A stretch of 10,310 nucleotides of DNA from Minisyncoccota bacterium (GCA_937970115.1 CALBVO010000001.1:1-10310), one strand, 5' to 3'; positions 1 through 5,231 are shown, counted from the first letter of the stretch. The notes: generated by a model not told the origin, from the letters alone. Translations and numbers: made by a program.

Positions 1-68
1 TACAGAATCAAGGTCTACCAGAGTATGAACAAGTTTATCTGTCACAACAATCACTCTTTCCACTCTAG
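1..68 (+). CDS. C-terminal tail of an upstream gene (partial)
   Basis: Reading from base 3, the window opens with about 21 sense codons and a TAG stop at 66-68, ending in the residues SQQSLFPL. This frame has a more protein-like composition than the frame from base 1, which stops at 79-81. A strong terminator begins 15 bases after the stop, as expected for the end of a transcription unit. Too little is visible to name the family. In other bacteria tatD often lies near metG, but the intervening gene and the short tail give no real support for that here. Confidence 0.4.
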   Translation, partial: QNQGLPEYEQVYLSQQSLFPL

Positions 69-82
69 CCTATCGAAGTAAC

Positions 83-113
83 AACTACCCCGTGACTTTA
101 GTCCGGGGTAGTT
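83..113 (+). terminator. Intrinsic terminator after the upstream gene
   Basis: The ten-base arms AACTACCCCG (83-92) and CGGGGTAGTT (104-113) pair perfectly. The stem can extend inward with GAC/GTC (94-96 with 101-103) past one bulged T, closing on a TTTA loop. A T-rich tract (TTATTTTATTTAT) follows. The GC-rich core in such AT-rich DNA makes this a convincing plus-strand terminator. Confidence 0.9.
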
Positions 114-150
114 TATTTTATTTATGATTTAATAAATAAAAACATACATT

Positions 151-699
151 ATGAAAATTAAACACGGGAATACACGTACAGTATTTGTTTTTAATAATTT
201 TGTAATAAAAATTCCAAGTATTATCCGCTTTCTATATTTTAGAAGAGATTATTTAGATCTTAAAAAACATGGAATCAAAACAGGTAAAGATTATGTAAAA
301 TATCTTTTTAAATATGCCAAGCGTGATTTTAATTATGGTCTTAATGCAAATAGAGTAGCCATTAGTTCTTATAAAAAATACAAACCAAAATTCGTACCTA
401 AAATATTTTTTAATATTGGAAATTTAATTATTTTCAATAAGAAAATGGAAGGTGAAAAATATAATCCATATGATAAAAATAGTTTTATTAATTCGTTTAT
501 AAATTTTGACGAGTATTTTCATCAAAATTGGAAAGATGGATTATATTCCGGTCATGATATTTGGACAGAAGATTGGGTAAGAACTGATACTGGATTTATT
601 TTGATTGATAATGGTGGAAATTTTTCGACACTTTTAGCTAAAAATAAAGAAAAAGTAGAAAAAATTTTAAAAAAAGAATTTCAAAAAGCGACTACGTAG
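151..699 (+). CDS. Small protein-kinase-like protein (putative)
   Basis: This is a 182-residue soluble protein with no signal peptide. The N-terminus has a glycine followed by two strands and the run FVIKIP (17-22), which resembles the nucleotide-binding lobe of kinase-like folds, where the Lys in a VxK strand contacts ATP (here K20). Near the C-terminus GHDIWTEDWVRTDTG (134-148) followed by ILIDNGG (150-156) resembles a shortened catalytic loop and the metal-binding Asp-x-Gly of that fold (D153, N154, G155). The length is well below that of a full kinase, and the canonical HxD...N catalytic loop is not clear, so activity is uncertain. It is much richer in A/T and in Lys, Asn, Ile and Phe than its neighbour tatD, which hints at acquisition by transfer. 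The stop codon lies inside the terminator stem. No Shine-Dalgarno is visible. The kinase-like reading is inference from motifs; the ORF itself is secure. Confidence 0.75.
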   Translation: MKIKHGNTRTVFVFNNFVIKIPSIIRFLYFRRDYLDLKKHGIKTGKDYVKYLFKYAKRDFNYGLNANRVAISSYKKYKPKFVPKIFFNIGNLIIFNKKMEGEKYNPYDKNSFINSFINFDEYFHQNWKDGLYSGHDIWTEDWVRTDTGFILIDNGGNFSTLLAKNKEKVEKILKKEFQKATT

Positions 700-710
700 T
701 CGCTTTTTTT
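683..710 (+). terminator. Perfectly palindromic terminator overlapping the kinase-like gene's stop
   Basis: Arms 683-695 (A5, then GCGACTAC) and 696-708 (GTAGTCGC, then T5) form a perfect 26-base palindrome ending in a run of seven Ts (704-710). The last codons (QKATT) and the TAG stop at 697-699 are part of the stem. Because the left arm begins with As, it could also terminate minus-strand transcripts. Confidence 0.92.
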
Positions 711-733
711 ATTTGTATCAGTAAACTACATAT

Positions 734-1576
734 ATGAAATACATAGACACCCACGCACATATGAATTTTGTCATTTATGATGAAGATCGAGCTGACGTCA
801 TTAAGCGTACTAAAAATGATAGTGTAATGATTATTAATGTTGGAACACAACAAGACACCTCAAAACTGGCCGTAGAGTTGGCCGATCAACACGACCATCT
901 GTACGCTATTGTTGGGCTTCATCCGATTCATACCGTTTCACATTTTCACAATCATGATGAGGTTGGCGAAGATGGTGACGAGTTTACTTCTCGTGGTGAG
1001 GTTTTTGACATTGACTACTATCGAAACCTCGCGCAATCATCTGGCCGTGTTGTTGGGGTAGGTGAATGCGGATTAGATTATTATCGTAACACCCACGAAA
1101 CACGTACTGCCCAAGAAACAGCATTTCGCGGACAGATTAAATTGGCTCTTGAATTAGATTTACCACTGATGTTACATATACGTCCATCAGAGGGATCTAT
1201 GGACGCGTATGAGAATGTTCTGGAAATTCTGCGTGAATATGTAGGGAAGGGTAACTTGCGAGGCCAAACGCATTTTTTTGCAGGAACACCAGAAATAGCA
1301 CAACAATTTATCAATCTCGGTTTTTATATTTCGTTCACAGGTGTTATCACCTTTGCAGGAATGTATGAAAAACTAGTAAAGGCTGTTCCGATGGATCGTA
1401 TCCTCTCTGAAACTGATGCGCCGTATGTCACCCCACATCCATTTCGAGGACAACGTAATGAGCCTTCGCATGTTCGAGAAGTTTTGGGTAAAATTTCTCG
1501 AATTAAAAAAGTAGACGAAGAAGAAATGGCAAGACAAGTCATGCAAAATGCAAAAACACTCTATAAAATATTATAG
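734..1576 (+). CDS. tatD: TatD-family metal-dependent hydrolase (deoxyribonuclease)
   Basis: This is a 280-residue cytoplasmic TIM-barrel hydrolase. TatD enzymes are metal-dependent 3'-5' exonucleases/DNases with roles in DNA repair and turnover. The metal ligands are all recognisable: DTHAH at 5-9 (H7, H9), VGECGLDYY with E111, LHIRP with H148, the THFF segment with H180, and SETDAPY with D228. Their order and spacing match the family. The protein is about 20 residues longer than usual because of an acidic, His-rich insert at about 68-93, between the first strands and the E111 motif. The start is fixed by the N-terminal YIDTHAH strand. No Shine-Dalgarno is visible; a weak -10-like TAAACT at 722-727 ends six bases before the ATG. 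There is no terminator after the stop: a promoter for the next gene begins within four bases. Confidence 0.95.
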   Translation: MKYIDTHAHMNFVIYDEDRADVIKRTKNDSVMIINVGTQQDTSKLAVELADQHDHLYAIVGLHPIHTVSHFHNHDEVGEDGDEFTSRGEVFDIDYYRNLAQSSGRVVGVGECGLDYYRNTHETRTAQETAFRGQIKLALELDLPLMLHIRPSEGSMDAYENVLEILREYVGKGNLRGQTHFFAGTPEIAQQFINLGFYISFTGVITFAGMYEKLVKAVPMDRILSETDAPYVTPHPFRGQRNEPSHVREVLGKISRIKKVDEEEMARQVMQNAKTLYKIL

Positions 1577-1579
1577 ATT

Positions 1580-1608
1580 TTGACAATTTTTCGATTCATT
1601 GTTATTCT
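1580..1608 (+). promoter_or_regulatory. Sigma70-type promoter for the CxxC protein gene
   Basis: A consensus -35 TTGACA (1580-1585) is followed at exactly 17 bases by TATTCT (1603-1608, four of six matches). This predicts a start near 1615 and a leader of about 28 bases. A second -10-like box, TAAAAT (1630-1635), lies seven bases before the ATG, so a leaderless start is an alternative. An imperfect inverted repeat (ACAAT 1583-1587, ATTGT 1598-1602) spans the -35/-10 spacer and could be a repressor site. Confidence 0.7.
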
Positions 1609-1642
1609 AATGATAGAAAATTAATCAAGTAAAATAAAATTT

Positions 1643-2044
1643 ATGAAGAAGTCTATTGTTTGTAGTACCTGTGGTTCTACCATGTTGATTGCCGCACATA
1701 TGGCAGCAAGTGTTGCATATGCTCATATTGATCCAGATCATGATTTTGTAGTAGATAAGGCAAAGAGATTAGCTCAAATGAGTGAGCTACCAGTGGTTGG
1801 TGTTGAATCAAAAAAAAAGCCATCAAAAGAAAATTTACCAAAAGAAGTACTAACGCTTTTCGGAATAGTTCCTGATGAAATAGAGTTACCGTTTGTTGAG
1901 TTTGAAAGAATTTTAATTCCGGTAAAGTTAAAGGAAAAACATATCTTTCCAAAACATAGGATTTCTAATTTCCATTCCCAAAAAGTGATTGGTAGGTTAG
2001 GTCAAAAAAATATCTACCATATTAGACAACCTCGAAGTAAATAA
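1643..2044 (+). CDS. Unrecognised 133-residue protein with N-terminal CxxC and His-rich segment
   Basis: I do not recognise a family. The N-terminus has CSTCGST (7-13, with C7 and C10) followed by an Ala/Met-rich stretch to about residue 27 (MLIAAHMAASVAYA) and HIDPDHD (28-34). One reading is a metal-binding motif using C7, C10 and nearby His residues (H19, H28, H33). Another is a poor signal peptide with a cleavage-like AYA before H28, but the hydrophobic core is weak and contains Cys and His. The rest is soluble, basic and Lys-rich, with two Pro-rich strands around 80-105 and a basic C-terminus. It has its own promoter and its own terminator, so it is a single-gene unit. No catalytic pattern is visible. 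Confidence 0.75.
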   Translation: MKKSIVCSTCGSTMLIAAHMAASVAYAHIDPDHDFVVDKAKRLAQMSELPVVGVESKKKPSKENLPKEVLTLFGIVPDEIELPFVEFERILIPVKLKEKHIFPKHRISNFHSQKVIGRLGQKNIYHIRQPRSK

Positions 2045-2083
2045 CAATATCAATATAGAAGACCTATTATTGAGTCGTAACAT

Positions 2084-2109
2084 AAAGCATCCAAATTGGA
2101 TGCTTTTTT
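2084..2109 (+). terminator. Intrinsic terminator after the CxxC protein gene
   Basis: Arms AAAGCATCC (2084-2092) and GGATGCTTT (2098-2106) are perfectly complementary around an AAATT loop, followed by a T run through 2109. It lies about 40 bases after the stop codon and separates this gene from rpsF. Confidence 0.9.
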
Positions 2110-2110
2110 A

Positions 2111-2141
2111 TTGCCATTTTTTATTAAATCCGTAGTATAAG
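2111..2141 (+). promoter_or_regulatory. Putative promoter of rpsF, near-leaderless
   Basis: TATAAG (2136-2141) ends six bases before the rpsF ATG, so transcription should begin at or very near the start codon. TTGCCA (2111-2116, five of six matches to the -35) lies 19 bases upstream, slightly longer than ideal. A TAGTAT box at 2133-2138 would give a 16-base spacer instead. There is no Shine-Dalgarno. Confidence 0.55.
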
Positions 2142-2147
2142 TAGCGT

Positions 2148-2891
2148 ATGAATATTAATAATACACAGAGTTCTCAAGAAGGTGTTTACACACCGGAGCC
2201 ACGTGTTTACGAAATTGGGTATTTACTTGCACCAACCGTAAACGAAGGGGACCTTACAAACGAGCGCGATGCGCTAGTGGCTCTTATTACTAAATTTAAA
2301 GGTATTGTAATTTCGGAAGAACAACCGGGGTTGATTGATTTAGCCTATGATATGACTAAAATCATCAATAATAAAAAACATACCTACTCTCAGGCATATT
2401 TCGGGTGGATCAAGTTTGATATTACTCCAAATGTAATTGAAATATTAACCGAAGAAGTAGAAGCGGTAGAATCTCTTTTGCGATCAATTATGATTAAAAC
2501 AGAGCGAGAAAATACTATTGTTTCAGATCAGCCATATCGTCTTGCACGATCACATAATCAATCTGAGGAATCAGAAGACGAAGATGATGATATCGTAGAA
2601 GCACCAGTTACAACAACTAACGAAGCTTCAGAAGAAACATCTTCAGAAGCAGATGATCTTACAAAAATCGAAGGTATTGGTCCAAAAATCGCAGAAGTAT
2701 TTGCAGCAAATGGAGTAAAAACATTCGAAGATCTATCAGCATCAAAGGTAGGAGACCTACGGACAATCCTTGCTGATAATGGATTATCTGGGCACGAACC
2801 AAAATCATGGTCTAAACAAGCAACGCTTGCAAAGCATGGTAAATGGGACGAACTAAAAGTTCTTCAGGACGAATTAGACGGAGGTAAATAA
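2148..2891 (+). CDS. rpsF: Ribosomal protein S6 fused to a helix-hairpin-helix domain
   Basis: This is a 247-residue protein, about twice the length of ordinary S6. Residues about 18-135 are the S6 domain (YEIGYLLAPT strand, the IDLAYDM region, KHTYSQAYFGWIKFDI, and a C-terminal RSIMIKTE strand). S6 binds 16S rRNA on the 30S platform as a dimer with S18. An acidic low-complexity linker follows (about 138-170, rich in Glu, Asp, Ser and Thr). Residues 171-247 form a separate domain with the hairpin KIEGIGPKIAEVF (173-185), a Trp-containing segment (SWSKQATLAKHGKWDEL) and a final LQDELDGGK. From memory this resembles the helix-hairpin-helix extension found at the C-terminus of some Bacteroidetes L21 proteins. 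Such domains usually bind nucleic acid or mediate contacts. Identity as rpsF is supported by ssb and rpsR downstream. The exact N-terminus is uncertain by a few residues because the first 17 look unstructured. Confidence 0.93.
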   Translation: MNINNTQSSQEGVYTPEPRVYEIGYLLAPTVNEGDLTNERDALVALITKFKGIVISEEQPGLIDLAYDMTKIINNKKHTYSQAYFGWIKFDITPNVIEILTEEVEAVESLLRSIMIKTERENTIVSDQPYRLARSHNQSEESEDEDDDIVEAPVTTTNEASEETSSEADDLTKIEGIGPKIAEVFAANGVKTFEDLSASKVGDLRTILADNGLSGHEPKSWSKQATLAKHGKWDELKVLQDELDGGK

Positions 2892-2904
2892 CCAACGTTA
2901 ATTC

Positions 2905-2913
2905 TGATATACT
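2905..2913 (+). promoter_or_regulatory. Extended -10 promoter before ssb
   Basis: TGA-TATACT is an extended -10 element in the 56-base rpsF-ssb spacer. It predicts a start near 2920 and a leader of about 28 bases. A TATAAC box (2937-2942) five bases before the ATG is a weaker leaderless option. Either would let ssb be expressed apart from rpsF. The spacer also holds an eight-base palindrome GCTTAAGC (2929-2936). No Shine-Dalgarno is seen. Confidence 0.55.
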
Positions 2914-2947
2914 AGAGACATATTATTCGCTTAAGCTATAACTATTT

Positions 2948-3397
2948 ATGTATCTTAATAAAGCAACAATTATTGGAAATCTTACTCGTGACCCGGAAAT
3001 GAAAACTCTTCCTTCTGGAATCAAAGTAACGAATTTCTCATTAGCAACAAATAGAGTATGGAAAGACGCTGCAGGTCAAAAACAAGAAGCAGCTGATTAC
3101 CATAACGTCGTTGTATTTGGACGTCAGGCTGAAACATCAGCACAATACCTGAAAAAAGGCTCACAAGCCATGGTAGAAGGGCGTATGCAAACACGATCAT
3201 GGGACGACGCAGGATCTGGAAAGAAAATGTACCGAACCGAAGTTGTAGCAGATAGCGTACAATTTGGATCTCGACCTCAAGGTGTAGCCAGCATGGCTCC
3301 GCAAGGTGGAAACCCTGTCGCAGCTCCTGCAGCACCAGCAATGGATACGATTGAGTATCCGGAAGAGGATATTAATCCAGAAGACATCCCTTTTTAG
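2948..3397 (+). CDS. ssb: Single-stranded DNA-binding protein
   Basis: This is a 149-residue SSB, which coats single-stranded DNA during replication, repair and recombination. The OB fold spans about 1-107: the start MYLNKATIIGNLTRDPEMK is highly typical, followed by the NFSLATNRVW strand, YHNVVVFGRQAE, the GSQAMVEGRMQTRSW strand and a final VADSVQFG. A Pro/Ala/Gly-rich linker (108-133) leads to an acidic tail ending EDINPEDIPF, the conserved hook by which SSB recruits partner proteins such as RecJ, PriA and RecQ; recJ lies 2 kb away. It sits between rpsF and rpsR as in most bacteria. The start is set by the family N-terminus. Confidence 0.98.
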   Translation: MYLNKATIIGNLTRDPEMKTLPSGIKVTNFSLATNRVWKDAAGQKQEAADYHNVVVFGRQAETSAQYLKKGSQAMVEGRMQTRSWDDAGSGKKMYRTEVVADSVQFGSRPQGVASMAPQGGNPVAAPAAPAMDTIEYPEEDINPEDIPF

Positions 3398-3426
3398 TTT
3401 TTAAAAATCTTTTTAAGAAACTTTTT
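3396..3426 (+). terminator. Weak AT-only hairpin at the end of ssb
   Basis: AGTTT plus TTAAAAA (3396-3407) can pair with TTTTTAA and AAACT (3410-3422) with one bulged G, followed by TTTTTC. The stem is nearly all A/T, so stability is low. It overlaps the last bases of the ssb stop and the stop of the putative antisense ORF. Confidence 0.35.
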
Positions 3427-3526
3427 CGTCATTACAAAAATAATATTTATTCACTGTATTTAGATACAGCTCATAAATATGATTTTCTATTCCTTGAATT
3501 TTCTCAAAAATAAATTTTAAAAACAT
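3413..3526 (-). CDS. Putative antisense small ORF in the ssb-rpsR gap
   Basis: On the minus strand an ATG at 3526 opens a 37-residue frame ending TAA at 3413-3415. A good Shine-Dalgarno, GGAG (3535-3532), lies five bases upstream. The peptide starts MFLKFIFEKI, has an amphipathic aromatic middle with several Tyr (IYELYLNTVNKYYF) and an acidic end. A TATGAT box (3572-3567) upstream is a possible -10, but no good -35 accompanies it. It converges on ssb with only 15 bases between stop codons. No family is recognised. At this length chance remains a real possibility; the Shine-Dalgarno is the main reason to list it. Confidence 0.4.
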   Translation of the reverse strand: MFLKFIFEKIQGIENHIYELYLNTVNKYYFCNDEKVS

Positions 3527-3531
3527 TGATA

Positions 3532-3535
3532 CTCC
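3532..3535 (-). promoter_or_regulatory. Shine-Dalgarno of the antisense small ORF
   Basis: GGAG within AAAAAGGAGT on the minus strand lies five bases before the ATG at 3526. Apart from the gene at 8782, it is one of only two clear Shine-Dalgarno sequences I see in the window. Confidence 0.45.
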
Positions 3536-3750
3536 TTTTTAATACATTAGCGAGTTTTAATTATTAATCATAACTAATCTCAGTAGGGTGTATAAAAATA
3601 TTTCATAGTGAAATTTTCAAAATAAGAGCGAGAAATTTGAAATAAAAATTATTCGTAGCATCGTTACCATCATTTTTAATGAGAATTTTGCAGCCTTATT
3701 TTGGGAATTGTAACTGAAATATTTTTGTACATCATGCTGAAAACTAAAAT

Positions 3751-3954
3751 ATGAAACAACACTGCTATTTCAAGCAAAACAATATTAAACATATTGATTA
3801 CAAAGACACAGAGTTGATCAAAAAATTCCTTACGCCAAACGCTCGAATTATGGGACGAAAGCGAACAGGAACATCTGCAAAGATGCAACGACAACTAGCA
3901 ACAGCTATCAAACGATCACGATTTATGGGATTATTACCATATATCAAGTCATAA
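3751..3954 (+). CDS. rpsR: Ribosomal protein S18
   Basis: This is a 67-residue S18, the partner of S6 on the 30S platform. It shows the family pattern: CYFKQNNIKHIDYKDTELIK, then a KFLTPNARIMGRKRTGT segment and an AIKRSRFMGLLPY helix. Only one Cys (C5) is present where many S18 proteins have a CxxC pair, so no zinc site is expected. The start is the only in-frame ATG before CYF, and a TAA lies two codons upstream in frame. No Shine-Dalgarno or -10 box at the seven-base spacing is visible, so expression may depend on readthrough from ssb or on an unrecognised promoter in the gap. The AA of its stop codon starts the terminator stem. Confidence 0.97.
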   Translation: MKQHCYFKQNNIKHIDYKDTELIKKFLTPNARIMGRKRTGTSAKMQRQLATAIKRSRFMGLLPYIKS

Positions 3955-3974
3955 AAACACCGAAAGGTGTTTTT
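3953..3974 (+). terminator. rpsR terminator with GAAA tetraloop
   Basis: AAAAACACC (3953-3961) pairs with GGTGTTTTT (3966-3974) around a GAAA loop, a stable GNRA tetraloop. The T run is the right arm itself. It starts inside the rpsR stop codon and ends four bases before the next promoter's TGG. Confidence 0.92.
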
Positions 3975-3977
3975 GTT

Positions 3978-3986
3978 TGGTATAAT
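3978..3986 (+). promoter_or_regulatory. Extended -10 promoter, leaderless
   Basis: TGG-TATAAT is a consensus extended -10. Seven bases separate its last T from the ATG at 3994, so transcription should begin at the start codon. It abuts the rpsR terminator, so any -35 would have to lie in the terminator stem; the TG extension probably replaces it. Confidence 0.8.
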
Positions 3987-3993
3987 TATTTAT

Positions 3994-4281
3994 ATGAATA
4001 TTTTTGAATCAGGATTTAATAAAATAAAGAATATTAAACAGGAAGTAAAACGAGCTAAAGATGAATTAACAGGGAATGTGACACCTCTTGATTATTCACA
4101 AGATGAAATTAAAGCCTACGAACAACGTAAAGCAGAAGTAAACGAAAAATTAATTACAGAAAAAGAACAAAAAATACTCAATGATATTCCATCTCGCGAA
4201 GAACTTCATGAAATGATACAAGCTGATCGAGAACAAAAAACATCAAAATCAAAAGATTCCGACTATGACGTTGCAGCATAA
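3994..4281 (+). CDS. Unrecognised charged helical protein, 95 residues
   Basis: The protein starts MNIFESGFNKIKNIKQEVKR and is dominated by charged helical sequence (Lys, Glu, Asp, Gln), for example 36-62 and 68-86, ending in a Ser/Lys/Asp-rich tail. It has no membrane segment, no Cys and no recognisable motif; a coiled-coil or disordered adaptor is the most one can say. A longer frame begins with GTG at 3967, but that start lies inside the rpsR terminator and upstream of the -10 box. The ATG at 3994, exactly seven bases after TATAAT, is preferred. The gene converges on the 4308-4607 membrane-protein gene, and its stop is in the shared terminator. Confidence 0.8.
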   Translation: MNIFESGFNKIKNIKQEVKRAKDELTGNVTPLDYSQDEIKAYEQRKAEVNEKLITEKEQKILNDIPSREELHEMIQADREQKTSKSKDSDYDVAA

Positions 4282-4310
4282 TAAAACCACTCAGGTGAGT
4301 GGTTTTATTA
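4279..4310. terminator. Bidirectional terminator shared by convergent genes
   Basis: A 15-base arm (4279-4293, beginning TAATAAAACC) pairs perfectly with 4296-4310 around a GG loop. The plus-strand stop (TAA 4279-4281) and the minus-strand stop (TTA 4308-4310 on the plus strand) form the base of the stem and pair with each other. T-rich sequence follows on each strand. Confidence 0.92.
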
Positions 4311-4607
4311 TTTTGTAAACAATATATGAAACAATATACCTAATGCAAATAACAATCCAAAAAATCTTAATCCCATTATAAAGCCGCCAATAAGAACACT
4401 CAAAACGATACCTAACATACTATTAGACAAAATACTCAGATCTGCTGATCCATATTGAACAAAAAGAAAAGAAGCAAGAGATATAAGTAATGAAATTAAA
4501 ATAACTATATATTTATTTTTCTTAGTCTTTAGAATTTTTGCAATTTCATATCCTCCCCAAATTAATCCAATGCTAAATGCTAATGTAATATAATAATAAA
4601 ATAACAT
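4308..4607 (-). CDS. Small integral membrane protein of unknown function
   Basis: This is a 99-residue, very hydrophobic protein with about four predicted membrane segments (roughly 1-20, 33-51, 58-79 and 82-97). A basic cytoplasmic-type loop KTKKNKY (27-33) follows the first. Several Gly residues lie in the third helix (GIVLSVLIGGFIMG). No family motif is recognised. The ATG lies two bases after the efp stop, so the two are almost certainly cotranscribed; no Shine-Dalgarno precedes it, so translational coupling or reinitiation is likely. The pairing with efp may simply reflect genome compaction. Confidence 0.85.
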   Translation of the reverse strand: MLFYYYITLAFSIGLIWGGYEIAKILKTKKNKYIVILISLLISLASFLFVQYGSADLSILSNSMLGIVLSVLIGGFIMGLRFFGLLFALGILFHILFTK

Positions 4608-4609
4608 GT

Positions 4610-5194
4610 TTATGCTTTACTTACGCGTTCTGTATATTCACCTGTATCAGTATTTACCGCAATAACATCTCCAACATTGATGAATAATGGAGCTGTTACT
4701 TTGAGACCCGTTTTGGTCGTAACCAATTTGTCTCCACCTGTTGCAGTGTTTCCTTTGATTGCTGGAGGAGCTTCGGTCACTTCTAATTCGATCTTAATCG
4801 GCAGATTCACTCCTGTGATGATCTCTTCGTCATCGTCATTCGTAAATACTGAAAATTCTACTGAATCCTGTTCCATAATGTAATTACGTGCATTACCAAT
4901 GGTATCACCATCAATAACAAAACGATTTGATTTGTCGCCTTCGGCATGGAACCAAAATTCTTCACCTTTTGCGTAAATATAGACATAGTTCTTTTTCGAC
5001 ATATCTGCCTCGTGGACTTTGTCTGACATATGAAAAGTATGTTCGATAACACGTCCATTCATCAATGATTTGAGTTTAGTTTTATTTACTGGTTTGTTTG
5101 CTTGCTTTCGTGATACTTGTGCTGCGACAACTTCGTATGGTTCATCGTCAACAATAATATATTTTCGTTCTTTGATTTCATTGTAGTTTAACAT
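4610..5194 (-). CDS. efp: Elongation factor P
   Basis: This is a 194-residue EF-P, which binds ribosomes stalled on polyproline stretches and promotes peptide-bond formation. The three small beta domains are recognisable: the KOW-like first domain (YIIVDDEPYEV to TFHMSDK), the middle OB domain (YVYIYAKGEEFWFHAEGD onward), and the C-terminal OB domain with TKTGLKVTAPLFINVGD, which matches the EF-P signature. The usual tip loop (PGKG around residue 32-34) is absent: in an ungapped alignment the loop reads RKQANKPVNKTKL (29-41) and the modified Lys/Arg aligns with Ala32. A longer frame from 5230 exists, but MLNYNEIK at 5194 matches the family N-terminus and sits seven bases after a -10 box. It leads a two-gene unit with the membrane protein. 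Confidence 0.96.
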   Translation of the reverse strand: MLNYNEIKERKYIIVDDEPYEVVAAQVSRKQANKPVNKTKLKSLMNGRVIEHTFHMSDKVHEADMSKKNYVYIYAKGEEFWFHAEGDKSNRFVIDGDTIGNARNYIMEQDSVEFSVFTNDDDEEIITGVNLPIKIELEVTEAPPAIKGNTATGGDKLVTTKTGLKVTAPLFINVGDVIAVNTDTGEYTERVSKA

Positions 5195-5201
5195 GTTGTT
5201 A

Positions 5202-5207
5202 ATTCTA
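5202..5207 (-). promoter_or_regulatory. -10 box of efp, leaderless
   Basis: TAGAAT on the minus strand (five of six matches) is followed by seven bases and the efp ATG at 5194. The spacing decides the start: the upstream frame beginning at 5230 would lie upstream of the transcript. Confidence 0.7.
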
Positions 5208-5231
5208 ATAGGGAAGAGATATTTCTGCAAG

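Larger units (their letters stand above)
3398..3750. other. 353-base AT-rich gap between ssb and rpsR
   Basis: Most bacteria have ssb and rpsR nearly adjacent, so this gap is unusually long for such a compact window. Apart from the antisense small ORF (3413-3526), its right half contains alternating short inverted repeats: TTTCA 3601-3605, TGAAA 3609-3613, TTTCA 3615-3619 and TTTGAAA 3636-3642. These could form mutually exclusive hairpins. I see no tRNA, no RNase P, tmRNA or SRP signature, and no convincing promoter directly ahead of rpsR. Confidence 0.5.

Noticed and set aside
1677..1952. 91-codon open frame on the minus strand opposite the CxxC protein gene
   Set aside because: The plus-strand gene has a good promoter and terminator matching its ends; the minus frame has neither.
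3021..3341. 106-codon open frame on the minus strand within ssb
   Set aside because: It lies entirely opposite ssb, has no recognisable motif and is explained as a shadow of ssb codon use.
3373..3510. Plus-strand open frame of about 45 codons running out of the ssb end into the gap
   Set aside because: It has no ATG, GTG or TTG start and overlaps the ssb tail; chance is enough to explain it.
3598..3680. Possible TGA recoding, as in some Patescibacteria, because one minus-strand frame here is open apart from a single TGA and no gene in the window ends in TGA
   Set aside because: Long genes such as recJ, tatD and comEC contain no in-frame TGA, which recoded genomes would show often; the low use of TGA as a stop fits AT-rich bias and small numbers.
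3967..3993. GTG start at 3967 extending the charged helical protein by nine residues
   Set aside because: It lies inside the rpsR terminator and upstream of the TATAAT box; the ATG at 3994 fits the seven-base spacing seen elsewhere.
5195..5230. Upstream ATG at 5230 extending EF-P by 12 residues
   Set aside because: The extension (MQKYLFPIRINN) is not part of the family and lies upstream of the efp -10 box at 5202-5207.
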